The notes beneath the pieces were generated by a model that saw nothing but the letters and a program-made list of their open reading frames with translations, was not told the origin of the DNA and did no database searches. 64,000 nucleotides of DNA from an uncultured Akkermansia sp. (GTDB lineage: Bacteria > Verrucomicrobiota > Verrucomicrobiia > Verrucomicrobiales > Akkermansiaceae), in the NCBI GenBank assembly GCA_949296365.1, contig CASFPZ010000004.1, positions 1 to 64,000 on the forward strand. The letters run 5' to 3'. A program made the translations under genes and the position numbers. Position 1 is the stretch's first letter, and each line of letters begins with the position of its first letter. Positions 54,922 through 63,097 of this stretch are shown here, in pieces.

Positions 54922-54966
54922 AAGGCGTTTTATCCTGTTAATCACGGATAAAACGCCTTCTTTTTT
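54922..54966 (+). terminator. Terminator of pgk
   Basis: AAGGCGTTTTATCC/GGATAAAACGCCTT, a 14-bp perfect stem with a 10-base loop, followed by CTTTTTT, 25 bases after the pgk stop. Confidence 0.93.
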
Positions 54967-55030
54967 CCTTACCCGATAGGGAAAAGCGTGTGTTAAACCC
55001 TAAAAGACAGGGTCTAATAATCCATAATCC

Positions 55031-55085
55031 TTTACGAAGGATACTTTTCCGACGGGCCGTATTGATTCGTTCCTCGCTGGCTGTC
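55031..55085. repeat. 55-bp identical repeat, copy 1
   Basis: This stretch, covering the C-terminal codons (QRGTNQYGPSEKYPS) of the frame-interrupted DUF805 gene, is identical to 56128-56182 at the end of the intact paralogue. The surrounding sequences differ, suggesting recent duplication or gene conversion. Confidence 0.9.
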
Positions 55086-55467
55086 TTCAAAATAAAGTCT
55101 GAGAAGCATCAATTGTACTAGAGGAATGAAACCTAAAAGAAGCCTCCAACCAGACCACCCGATATCATGACATCGACGAACACTCACAGCCAAATTAGGT
55201 ACCAATAAAACCAAACTTAGTACTCCAGCAATAATCATTGTCGCATTTCCTGCCTTCTCACCATTCTCTCTAAGAAGCTTACCTATACTTGCTATAAAAA
55301 ATATGCAACCATTAACAATAGCAAAACTCAAATACTCTTGACGTGTTGCACGGCCCAAAAAATCAACGTACTTTTCTTTTAAGCCTGTAATGAAATACTT
55401 CCAAAGCGATGAGAGTATTCCATAATTATGCTGTCGAGGAACTTGGCTGTTTGGTACGTAATATGCA

Positions 55468-55709
55468 GGGGGATATCCAAATTGCTGAGGTACTTGATTT
55501 AAGGGAACGGGATATGCTGGGGGGTATCCAAATTGCTGAGGTGCTTGATTTAAGGGAGCAGGATATGCAGGGGGGTATCCAAATTGTTGAGGCACTTGAT
55601 TTAAGGGGGTGGGATATGCAGGGGGATAACCAGATTGTTGAGGTGCTTGACTTAATGGAGCGGGATACACAGGGGGGTATCCAAATTGCTGAGGTGTTTG
55701 ATTTGATTG
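55468..55709. repeat. 51-bp tandem minisatellite (about five units)
   Basis: Units start at 55468, 55519, 55570, 55621 and 55672. Each 51-base unit encodes a 17-residue Pro/Tyr/Gln repeat (PQQFGYPPAYPAPLNQA and variants) in the linker of the frame-interrupted DUF805 gene. Unit length is a multiple of three, so copy changes keep frame. Confidence 0.85.
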
Positions 55710-55744
55710 CGCAGAATTTGAGTGAATCGGATGAGCCGCACTAC

Positions 55745-55766
55745 TGGTCTGGTCTGGTCTGGTCTG
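55745..55766. repeat. TGGTC pentanucleotide repeat, four copies
   Basis: Four perfect TGGTC units plus TG. The reading frame of the GYF_2-DUF805 gene is lost exactly here; gain of one unit or loss of two would restore it. Confidence 0.9.
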
Positions 55767-56127
55767 CAAACCATTGAAACACGAGTTCACAAGGTTTCCA
55801 ATCAGACCAACCCTGTTTCCATATACTAGAACCTGTTGGCAATTGGCGGCTTGAGAAAAAAGCATAGAGTTCCTGTTCACTATACGGGCCCTCCGGTTGT
55901 GACACTCCAGGTTTAGCCAGGTAGTAAATTTTATCGGATGTAGTCATTTTTTCAGGTTTCAATAGAGATTGAACAATGCCAACAATTAAGTCGACATTCC
56001 TCTTGGTACCACATTCACCACAAAAGCGCAATGGGAAAGCTCTAAATCTCGGGAATAAAATAGTTTTTTCGTATTACAGAGACACTTCGCAATTGCATTT
56101 TGCCCAAACCTCTATCGATCCTTTTGT

Positions 56128-56182
56128 TTTACGAAGGATACTTTTCCGACGGGCCGTATTGATTCGTTCCTCGCTGGCTGTC
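56128..56182. repeat. 55-bp identical repeat, copy 2
   Basis: Identical to 55031-55085. It covers the C-terminal codons of the intact GYF_2-DUF805 gene. Confidence 0.9.
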
Positions 56183-56854
56183 GATACAACCGATGATGAT
56201 GAACAAAATGAACGCTATAACATTCAAGCCTTCAATACAGCCCAGTAGAAACAAACCGATCGCCACAAATCCAGACCATCCTATATCGTGAAGACGGCGA
56301 ACAACAACAGCCCAGTAGGGGATAATCAACGCCAGTATTCCTGGAACTGATATAAGCAGTAATAACGCACCCAAAGCGTTACCATCGGTTTCAACAATAC
56401 CTACGCCGATTCCACAAACGAAAAATAAAATAAATGCAGCTAGAGACATGCTCCAATATTCCTGCCTCGTTGATCTACCTGAAAAAACAGCATATTTTTT
56501 CATGCATTGGACAAAAGAATGAACAAGATTAGGTTGGCCATATCCAGAATAAGGGCCGCCTGGCTGCGTTGGGTAAGGCGGAGGAGTTGGCGCCATGGAA
56601 GGCTGAGTCGGGAATGATGGTTGGGAAGAAGAAGGCAATGGAGGCGGAGCAGTCGGCGCAATAGACTGAGGAGAGGACCAATTGAAGACACGTTCGAACG
56701 GTTTCCAATCAGACCAGCCACGAGTCCACAGACGAGACCCCACAGGCAGTTGGCGACTTGCGTAAAGAGCATAGAGTTCTTGTTCACTGTATGGACCTTC
56801 CTGTTGTGTAGCTCCAGGTTTGGCCAAATAATAGATTCTATTGGATGCTGTCAT
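56129..56854 (-). CDS. GYF_2 and DUF805 domain membrane protein (intact)
   Basis: A 241-residue protein. Residues 1-58 form a GYF_2 domain (IYYLAKPGATQQEGPYSEQELYALYASRQLPVGS...WTRGWSDWKPFE), a cytoplasmic module usually fused to membrane proteins. A Pro/Ser/Gln linker (65-110) leads to DUF805 (~112-241) with four hydrophobic helices, the start YAVFSGRSTRQEYWSM, the conserved VVRRLHDIGWSGF and the ending SQRGTNQYGPSEKYPS. DUF805 proteins are small inner-membrane proteins of unknown function. It is the complete member of a tandem family; a broken copy follows downstream and a remnant lies upstream. No signal peptide, so the GYF_2 domain should be cytoplasmic. Confidence 0.9.
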   Translation of the reverse strand: MTASNRIYYLAKPGATQQEGPYSEQELYALYASRQLPVGSRLWTRGWSDWKPFERVFNWSSPQSIAPTAPPPLPSSSQPSFPTQPSMAPTPPPYPTQPGGPYSGYGQPNLVHSFVQCMKKYAVFSGRSTRQEYWSMSLAAFILFFVCGIGVGIVETDGNALGALLLLISVPGILALIIPYWAVVVRRLHDIGWSGFVAIGLFLLGCIEGLNVIAFILFIIIGCIDSQRGTNQYGPSEKYPS

Positions 56855-57388
56855 TTTCAGATATAAACTGAGGAATACATACTGTCAGTTGATCGACATA
56901 CTTTTTGAATATCATTCTCCCCTTAGGAAAGCAATGAAAAAGCCCCATCATCAGAAACAAATAACCATGGTGTCATTACAGGCATTTCTCAATCTTGAGG
57001 TTAAGTGATTCGCGAATTTTTCTATGCTAAAGGATATTTTTCAGATGGATCCTACTTGTTCGTTCCCGGTTGACTTCACAAGAGCCACAATCATCCGGCG
57101 ATATTAACAATGGGCCAAGAAATGATGAAAGCAAGGCACCATGCCAACCGATATCGAGAGTGTAACCAGCGGCAATTGACGGAAGAAGCATGACCATCCA
57201 TACTACTATTGTTAATAAATAAAAGCTTATCAAGGAATAGTCCCTTCAATGCTTCGCCGTCTTTACCCTATATGCCACCAGATTCTCATAACGATATCGC
57301 AATCGATATTGAAATGAAAAAAATAACAAATACAAGAGGTTAAATAATAAATTTTGAGAGACGTAGTCATACGTTGACATTGGGAAGT
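56855..57388. other. 534-base region holding only a DUF805 remnant
   Basis: Apart from the remnant listed at 57022-57233 nothing was recognised here. The stretch is A/T-richer than its surroundings. Confidence 0.5.
57022..57233 (-). pseudogene. Remnant of a third DUF805 gene
   Basis: The frame from 57233 begins with hydrophobic helix FYLLTIVVWMVMLLPSIAAG and then YTLDIGWHGAL, matching the DUF805 block RRLHDIGWSGF. Further on, another frame reads SQPGTNK-stop-DPSEKYPLA-stop, matching the family ending SQRGTNQYGPSEKYPS. The N-terminal GYF_2 and linker are missing and the tail has a frameshift and a stop. This is a decayed copy of the same tandem family. Confidence 0.65.
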
Positions 57389-58810
57389 TCACACTCCGAC
57401 CGGTTTGAGAACAACCACGACTTTTCCCTCAAAACCCAAGGCATGTTGGATGCGTTTTTCCAATTCTGAAGAAATAGCATAACACTGGGCCACGTCTAAT
57501 TCGCCGGAAACACTAGCATCAACCGACAACAACGGTGGATCTCCGTCCAGCTTCAACCGAATGTGGTCGACGGCTTGGATAGACGACACCGCGAGACACA
57601 ATGTTGTAACTTGGTCTCGCATAGATTCCGGCAACTTTCGAGACAGTGCAGATTCATGGTCACGATTGCGATTATCGGGCTCAATGCGAAGAACGACCTC
57701 CGAAACCTGCAATTCATCTTTAACAGCCTCTTGGAAGGCGTGGACACGGTCATAGCTTTCTTGAATTGACATATGAGCTGGCATTTCCACATCCATCATC
57801 ACCATCGTTTTGCCATCTTCCTGAATTTGGGTAAACCCATGAATATAAAGTTGGTAGCGCAAGGCGATCGCGTGCGTTTTCTTATCTGGTGGAGTCGCGA
57901 TTGGTATCGAGGCAGGTTCCACATGTACCAAGACATCGGCATCTGGCACCACGTCACGCACCTTATTTTCTATGCCTTCGGTAATACCATGGGCTTCGCC
58001 GACATGATAATCAGACGGAGCTCCAATGGTAGCCTCAACGTAAGCTTTGTTGCCAATGTCGCGCGTTCTCAACTTCAACAAAGGGTATTCGGAGGCTTCT
58101 TCCTCCAATTTTTTTCGAATTTTGGCATCTAGTTCTTGAGAAGTGGCATCTAGCAAGATATTAATGGCACGCTTACCCAATCCCCAGGCGACCATACCAA
58201 CGATGCCAGCAACGACAAGCCCAGCAACAGCATCAGCACGCTCTAAAATCGTATGCCAGAGGCTGTCTTGATCGACAAACCCGGACATCCAGGCACACCC
58301 CAACCCTAACAACACAACAACAGACGAAAAAATGTCGGTCGTGAAATGCATGGCATCAGCCTCTAAGGCCTGACTCTTGTGCTCGCGGGCAACTTTGCGC
58401 AACATCGCAGACCGACTCACGTCAACGACAATCGACACAATAACAACAGCAAAAGCCCACCAGGTCAAATTAACCTCTACAGAATCCGCCAACAGCCGCT
58501 CGACCGCCTCCCAAACAATCCAACCGCACGTGATTAACAGCAAAACTGTCTCCGCTAAAGCAGAGAGATTTTCCACTTTCTCGTGGCCGTATTGGTGGAT
58601 ATCGTCCGCTGGTTTTGCTGCTATACGGACCGCGTAAAAAGTCATCGCCGCAGCGCAGAAGTCTAATCCGCTATGCATAGCTTCAGACAAAATACCCAAA
58701 CTATTGGTAGCAATCCCCGCCCAAATCTTAAGCCCAGTTAAAAAAAGCGACCAAACGACGGACGATACGGCGGCTCGGAATTTCTCTCTGTCCTTATGGT
58801 CTGTTGTCAT
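57389..58810 (-). CDS. Cation diffusion facilitator metal exporter with extended C-terminus
   Basis: A 473-residue CDF-family transporter that exports divalent metal ions such as zinc, manganese or iron by proton antiport. The ATG at 58810 gives MTTDHKDREKFRAAVSSVVWSLFLTGLKIWAG; the frame is open to 58942 but with an Arg-rich stretch lacking similarity. Membrane-domain motifs are NSLGILSEAMHSGLDFCAAAM (metal site HxxxD), HQYGHEKVENLSALAETV and ALEADAMHFTTDIFSS (second metal site). The C-terminal part is unusually long: three ZT_dimer-like modules seem to follow one another (VEATIGAPSDYHVGEAHGITEGIE; MMDVEMPAHMSIQESYDRVHAFQEAV; LSVDASVSGELDVAQCYAISSELEKRI), where most CDFs have one. It is divergent from the phosphoesterase gene. 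Confidence 0.9.
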   Translation of the reverse strand: MTTDHKDREKFRAAVSSVVWSLFLTGLKIWAGIATNSLGILSEAMHSGLDFCAAAMTFYAVRIAAKPADDIHQYGHEKVENLSALAETVLLLITCGWIVWEAVERLLADSVEVNLTWWAFAVVIVSIVVDVSRSAMLRKVAREHKSQALEADAMHFTTDIFSSVVVLLGLGCAWMSGFVDQDSLWHTILERADAVAGLVVAGIVGMVAWGLGKRAINILLDATSQELDAKIRKKLEEEASEYPLLKLRTRDIGNKAYVEATIGAPSDYHVGEAHGITEGIENKVRDVVPDADVLVHVEPASIPIATPPDKKTHAIALRYQLYIHGFTQIQEDGKTMVMMDVEMPAHMSIQESYDRVHAFQEAVKDELQVSEVVLRIEPDNRNRDHESALSRKLPESMRDQVTTLCLAVSSIQAVDHIRLKLDGDPPLLSVDASVSGELDVAQCYAISSELEKRIQHALGFEGKVVVVLKPVGV

Positions 58811-59016
58811 CGGCAAAACATTGTTCGATTTTTCTCTGGGCAAGGCGCCATCGTCGATCCGACGCAACTTTCCAGGTCTTCTTAAACGGCGCCTAACATC
58901 CTCGCGTTCAACTATCGTACTGGACCTGTTGCCTTTTGGCAAATGCTATAGATGCCATAAGGCCTGCTATAAAACGCATTTGACACCTCAAGTTCGTTTT
59001 TGTACTCTTAGGAGGT

Positions 59017-60186
59017 ATGAAATCATTGTTTTTCCCATTGACGGCAGGTATGTTGCTATGCCAGACTTGTTTTGATATGGCGGCAGCTCAAGGCGCCCAA
59101 CTCGAGCCAACAATCCATGGTCCTTACTTGCAGCAGATTGCCGACGACGGTGCTACAATTTCCTGGACTACCGACAAGCCGACAGCCGCATGGATCGAAC
59201 TGTGGAAAGAAGGCCACCCTAACCAGAGAACCATCGTCATGGATGCCAAGTACGGACTCAAGCGACTCGGCACAAACTCCCATCAGGTTACCGTTTGGGG
59301 CCTCCAGCCAGGAGAACGATATCAATACAAGGTCTATGCCGGCGATCGTGGAAAACAAGGCGACCCTATCAAGCCAGGTAACGAACCAGCCGATGGAACA
59401 TTCCGCACCTTAAATTCCAACGGAGATCGTTGTTCGATCTTTATCGCCAACGACATCCATGGCGATTCGAAACGCTTTCTCGATTTGATGGACCAACACG
59501 TCAAAGTCGGCGAAACCGACTTTTGCGTACTCAACGGCGATTCAGTTTCCTGGTTGTCTGGCAAAGACCAATTGTTCAAGGTCATCGTCGATCCCGCGCA
59601 AAAAATCATCAAAGATGTGCCGATTGTTTACGTGCGTGGTAACCACGAATACCGCGGTGGTAATGCCATCAACCTCCCAGATACCTTCCTGCCCCAGCCC
59701 AATGGTGAATACTACGGACTTCTCCGCCAAGGGCCTGTTTGTTTTGTCATCCTGGACTCCGGCGAAGACAAAGCCGATACACGCAAGGAACTCGGCGGAG
59801 TCACTCAATTCGAACCCTATCTCGCACAACAAGCAGAATGGTTAAAGAAAGCCGTAGAATGTCCGGAGTTCAAGTCGGCCCTCTATCGTGTTGTCATCGT
59901 ACACATTCCATTTGCCGGGGAAAAAGGTTTTGCGGAAGACTTGCTTCGCAAATTGTTTGTGCCAACGCTTGCCAAGGCTGGCGTCAACATTGCAATCTCA
60001 GCTCATACTCATTACAACGTCTTTGTCCCAGGTGGCAAAGAACCAGGAATCCCCTTCCCGGTTCTGGTCAACGATAACCAAGGGGCCATCACCCTCACTG
60101 CCGATTCGCAAAAAATGGAAGTCATCCACTACGATCGCCATAAAAAAATCCTGCGCACCGAACGATTCTCCCCCAATCAATTCTAA
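59017..60186 (+). CDS. Secreted metallophosphoesterase with N-terminal Fn3-like domain
   Basis: A 389-residue exported phosphoesterase of the purple-acid-phosphatase-like type. A signal peptide (FPLTAGMLLCQTCFDMAAAQG) precedes an Fn3-like domain (~30-130, IHGPYLQQIADDGATISWTTDKPTAAWIELW, WGLQPGERYQYKVYAGD). The catalytic domain has all five metal-site motifs: ANDIHGDS (D, H), LNGDSVSW (D), YVRGNHEY (N, H), VIVHIPF (H) and ISAHTHYNVFV (H, H; Ala in place of the usual first Gly). Likely substrate: organic phosphate esters outside the cytoplasm. A hairpin terminator follows. Confidence 0.93.
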   Translation: MKSLFFPLTAGMLLCQTCFDMAAAQGAQLEPTIHGPYLQQIADDGATISWTTDKPTAAWIELWKEGHPNQRTIVMDAKYGLKRLGTNSHQVTVWGLQPGERYQYKVYAGDRGKQGDPIKPGNEPADGTFRTLNSNGDRCSIFIANDIHGDSKRFLDLMDQHVKVGETDFCVLNGDSVSWLSGKDQLFKVIVDPAQKIIKDVPIVYVRGNHEYRGGNAINLPDTFLPQPNGEYYGLLRQGPVCFVILDSGEDKADTRKELGGVTQFEPYLAQQAEWLKKAVECPEFKSALYRVVIVHIPFAGEKGFAEDLLRKLFVPTLAKAGVNIAISAHTHYNVFVPGGKEPGIPFPVLVNDNQGAITLTADSQKMEVIHYDRHKKILRTERFSPNQF

Positions 60187-60210
60187 AAAACTTCCACAAC
60201 ACGTTCATAT

Positions 60211-60253
60211 GGCTCTATCCTCCACAATTGCCAGGGAGAATGGAGCCTTTCTA
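60211..60253 (+). terminator. Probable terminator of the phosphoesterase gene
   Basis: GGCTCTATCCTCC and GGAGAATGGAGCC form a 13-bp stem with one mismatch and one G-U pair, followed by TTTCT, 25 bases after the stop. Confidence 0.6.
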
Positions 60254-60444
60254 TTGGGGAAAACGCACGTTTTCCCTAAATACAAGACTTCTACTTGATC
60301 GTTCAACAAGCATTTACGAGAGCCTCATTGACCACACCCTTTCTGGCAATATCGTGATAGCCTAGTGTTCTGGGGTGAAGTCACGCTTTTTCCTTTAACC
60401 AGTTGCAGAGCCACCCATAATACGTTGTGTATTATTTTGTAGAT

Positions 60445-62022
60445 ATGGCAGACCGCAATAACACAGACCCTTCCCGCATGGAAAAAATAGTAAGCCTTTG
60501 CAAGAGGCGAGGTTTTATCTTTCAATCAGCAGAACTCTACGGCGGATTAAATGGGTGCTGGGACTACGGTCCCCTGGGAGCAGAACTCAAACGTAACGTC
60601 AAAGAATATTGGTGGCGCAAGAACGTCCAAGAACGAGACGATATCCTTGGCATGGATGGATCGATCCTAACCCACAATTCTGTGTTAGTTGCTTCGCGCC
60701 ACGTCGGTGGGTTTACCGACCCCATGTGTGATTGCTTGTTGACCCACGAACGCTTGCGAGCCGATCAGATCGAACCGCAAAACGGCATCGCCTATTGGTT
60801 TTCCGGAGCTTCGCAAAAGGACTCTGATTGGACATCCGACAAGAGTTACGCCGTACTCGTCAAAAACGAGGATGAAGCGCCCAAAGCTCGCAAAACCGCA
60901 TGTCAATACTATGCGCAGCTGGCAGGTAAAAATGTATCCCCCAAAATGATTGTACTCGTCGGCGAGCGCACCGAACAAGTTGTCAACTCCACTCGCTTCA
61001 ATCCCGCCAATGGTTCACTATTGACGGAGGCACGAGAATTCAACCTCATGTTTAAAACCAAGATAGGTGCGACATCCGACGACGATGATCCGTCGACTAC
61101 AGCTTGGTTGCGCCCGGAAACAGCTCAAACCATCTTTTGCCAATACAAAAACATCCTAGACTGTTCACGAGTCAAACTCCCCTTCGGCATTGCACAAATC
61201 GGCAAGGCTTTTCGCAACGAAATCAACCCCAGAAACTTTACGTTCCGTTCGCGCGAATTTGAGCAAATGGAAATCGAATACTTCTGCCGAGAAGAAGACG
61301 GGCTGCGCCTGGTCGACGATTGGCTGGAACGCCGTCTCAGCTTCTACGACGAAATCGGCATTTCACGCGATCGCATCCACGTGCTCGACGTGCCAGAAGA
61401 CGAACGTGCCTTTTACTCAAAGAAAACCTACGACCTCGAATACGAATTTCCCTTTGGCGTGCAGGAACTCGAAGGCATTGCCTACCGTACCAATTACGAC
61501 TTGACCCGCCACCAAGAAGGTTCTGGCAAACCATTGGAATACTTCGACGAAGAAACTCGCGAACGCTTCCTGCCACATGTTGTTGAGCCTTCGTCCGGTT
61601 GTGATCGTACGGTGCTTGCGCTGATTTGCGAAGCTTACGACGAAGAAGAGCTTGTCGATGACAAAGGCAAAAAAGACGTGCGTACTGTCATGCGCTTTCA
61701 TCCAAGAATGGCTCCTATTAAAGCTGCTGTTTTTCCGCTCTTGAAGAAAAATCAAGAACAAGTGCGCATTGCTCGCGATATTGTCAATACATTGCGCCCG
61801 TGGATGAATGTCTTTTACGATGATTCAGGAGCCGTAGGCCGTCGTTACCGCCGTCAAGACGAAGTCGGTACGCCATTTTGTATCACGGTCGATTTCGAAA
61901 CATTGGGGGAAAACGATTCTTTTCTCAAAGACACAGTGACGATTCGTCACCGCGATTCCATGAAACAAGAACGCATTGCCATCAAAGACATCCTCCATTG
62001 GATGATTGCGAAGATCCATTAA
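60445..62022 (+). CDS. glyQS: Glycyl-tRNA synthetase (alpha2 type)
   Basis: Class II aminoacyl-tRNA synthetase, 525 residues, of the single-subunit homodimeric type also found in eukaryotes, archaea and some bacteria, rather than the alpha/beta GlyQ-GlyS form. The ATG at 60445 gives MADRNNTDPSRMEKIVSLCKRRGFIFQSAELYGGLNGCWDYGPLGAEL, the standard start; a GTG at 60427 is the longest alternative. Motif 2 is FRNEINPRNFTFRSREFEQMEIEYF, motif 3 carries PSSGCDRTVLALICEAYDEE, and the anticodon-binding domain ends with HRDSMKQERIAI. EGIAYRTNYDLTRHQ is characteristic of this enzyme. A terminator follows. Confidence 0.97.
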   Translation: MADRNNTDPSRMEKIVSLCKRRGFIFQSAELYGGLNGCWDYGPLGAELKRNVKEYWWRKNVQERDDILGMDGSILTHNSVLVASRHVGGFTDPMCDCLLTHERLRADQIEPQNGIAYWFSGASQKDSDWTSDKSYAVLVKNEDEAPKARKTACQYYAQLAGKNVSPKMIVLVGERTEQVVNSTRFNPANGSLLTEAREFNLMFKTKIGATSDDDDPSTTAWLRPETAQTIFCQYKNILDCSRVKLPFGIAQIGKAFRNEINPRNFTFRSREFEQMEIEYFCREEDGLRLVDDWLERRLSFYDEIGISRDRIHVLDVPEDERAFYSKKTYDLEYEFPFGVQELEGIAYRTNYDLTRHQEGSGKPLEYFDEETRERFLPHVVEPSSGCDRTVLALICEAYDEEELVDDKGKKDVRTVMRFHPRMAPIKAAVFPLLKKNQEQVRIARDIVNTLRPWMNVFYDDSGAVGRRYRRQDEVGTPFCITVDFETLGENDSFLKDTVTIRHRDSMKQERIAIKDILHWMIAKIH

Positions 62023-62056
62023 ATCCCCCTTCAGTATACCACGTTAGGTCTTTCGC

Positions 62057-62100
62057 AAGGGCTGTTTTTCCCCTCATACAGGAGGGAGGGACAGCCCTTT
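62057..62100 (+). terminator. Terminator of glyQS
   Basis: AAGGGCTGT pairs perfectly with ACAGCCCTT (62057-62065 and 62091-62099), with inner pairs in the loop, followed by T. It lies 34 bases after the glyQS stop and may also serve the convergent CbiX-like gene. Confidence 0.65.
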
Positions 62101-62113
62101 GATTAACCATTAT

Positions 62114-62899
62114 TCAGGTGCTTTGTGTTAACTGCCTGATACGTTGCCAGACACCGTCTCGCGCCATGGCCAAAAACTCCGGGCTCTCTCCCACCGGTTG
62201 GGAGTAGAAACAATCCCGACCATCCGGCATCTTGTGCCAGCCAAACAAATCCTCAGCCCTGGCAGGCAACTTCAACGCCTCCGGAATATCACACATCACA
62301 TGCCGTCCCCGGAAAAGAAACCAATTGACCACGACAATTCGTTTCTGGGGTATCGAATGGATCATTTTTTCCACCGTAGGTTCTTGGTTCAGCCATGCTG
62401 AGTAAAATCCACCGTATTGAGGATAACGTTGGGCCCATCGAACCGCCAACGCCACGCCTCTGCCACTAGGGAACCGACTGCTGCCATGCTGAACGATCAG
62501 AACTCCCGTATCCGCCCTATCTGTGCCTGGTTGGAGCTCTAAAAGACGAAATACGGCAGCTTCTGGAGTCAGATTAAGGACAGGGCAAACAACAATAGCC
62601 CCATGTTTGCCGTGTACTTGTTCATATTGGCGTATGGCTTGAGGAATCCGAATACGGGTCAAACAACCTTCATCCAAAGCCAATGGCATCACTACCCACG
62701 TCTTCGGATCACCTTCTTCCGGGAAAGGGGGACCACTTGCAAAAGACTGGTTATTCAAAAAACCCATGTGAAAACGTAATTTGGGAAAAGACGCCTCCAA
62801 ATACGCCACGAGTCGATGCTTCCAATCGGCATCGTAACTCGGCGTTCCCGAGCCATGTGCCAGTAATACGATCGTTTTTTCCGATTGAGCATCGTACAT
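62114..62899 (-). CDS. CbiX-like sirohydrochlorin chelatase-family protein
   Basis: A 261-residue protein with two tandem CbiX-type halves. Half one begins TIVLLAHGSGTPSYDADW (residues ~9-26), half two TGVLIVQHGSSRFPSGRGVALAVRW (~136-160); the HGS motif with metal-binding histidine occurs in both. FVVMPLAL-like VVMPLALDEG and RIVVVNWFLFRGRHVMCDIPEALK are the second conserved blocks (metal-site His in FRGRHV). Family members insert cobalt, nickel or iron into sirohydrochlorin-type tetrapyrroles. No other cobalamin or siroheme gene is in the window, so the substrate is open. Confidence 0.85.
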   Translation of the reverse strand: MYDAQSEKTIVLLAHGSGTPSYDADWKHRLVAYLEASFPKLRFHMGFLNNQSFASGPPFPEEGDPKTWVVMPLALDEGCLTRIRIPQAIRQYEQVHGKHGAIVVCPVLNLTPEAAVFRLLELQPGTDRADTGVLIVQHGSSRFPSGRGVALAVRWAQRYPQYGGFYSAWLNQEPTVEKMIHSIPQKRIVVVNWFLFRGRHVMCDIPEALKLPARAEDLFGWHKMPDGRDCFYSQPVGESPEFLAMARDGVWQRIRQLTQST

Positions 62900-63097
62900 G
62901 GCTGTTTATAAAACCAAACCTCATCCACTCAAGCAAGAACGCAATGCGTCTCTCTCGCTCTCCATGCCATCTGCTCAATCTACAACATCCATCTGCCAAC
63001 CTTGTCGATTGTGTCGATCAACACGGAATTACCCAAAAACTTGATTATCTTTACTTCTGACAACGGATGTTTTCACTAAGCGCAACGCCCTTATAGA

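Larger units (their letters stand above)
55032..55947 (-). pseudogene. GYF_2-DUF805 membrane protein gene, frame broken at a pentanucleotide repeat
   Basis: From the ATG at 55947 the frame encodes a GYF_2 domain (IYYLAKPGVSQPEGPYSEQELYAFFSSRQLP...WSDWKP) and stops at 55741 just after reading a GACCA repeat. The +1 frame continues as a Pro/Tyr/Gln repeat region and a DUF805 domain with membrane helices, RRCHDIGWSGWRLLLG and SQRGTNQYGPSEKYPS, ending at 55032. The intact paralogue just upstream has the same GYF_2-linker-DUF805 order in one frame. The forward-strand repeat is TGGTC x4 (55745-55764); five copies, or two, would restore a continuous frame, four (as here) does not. It may be a pseudogene or an OFF state of a phase-variable gene. 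Confidence 0.8.

Noticed and set aside
56029-56031. TTG-started upstream extension of the interrupted GYF_2 gene with a zinc-ribbon-like knuckle (FCGECGTK)
   Set aside because: Only one CxxC knuckle is present, the upstream frame has a stop, and the intact paralogue starts directly at the GYF_2 domain. It may be a trace of another decayed gene but cannot be supported.
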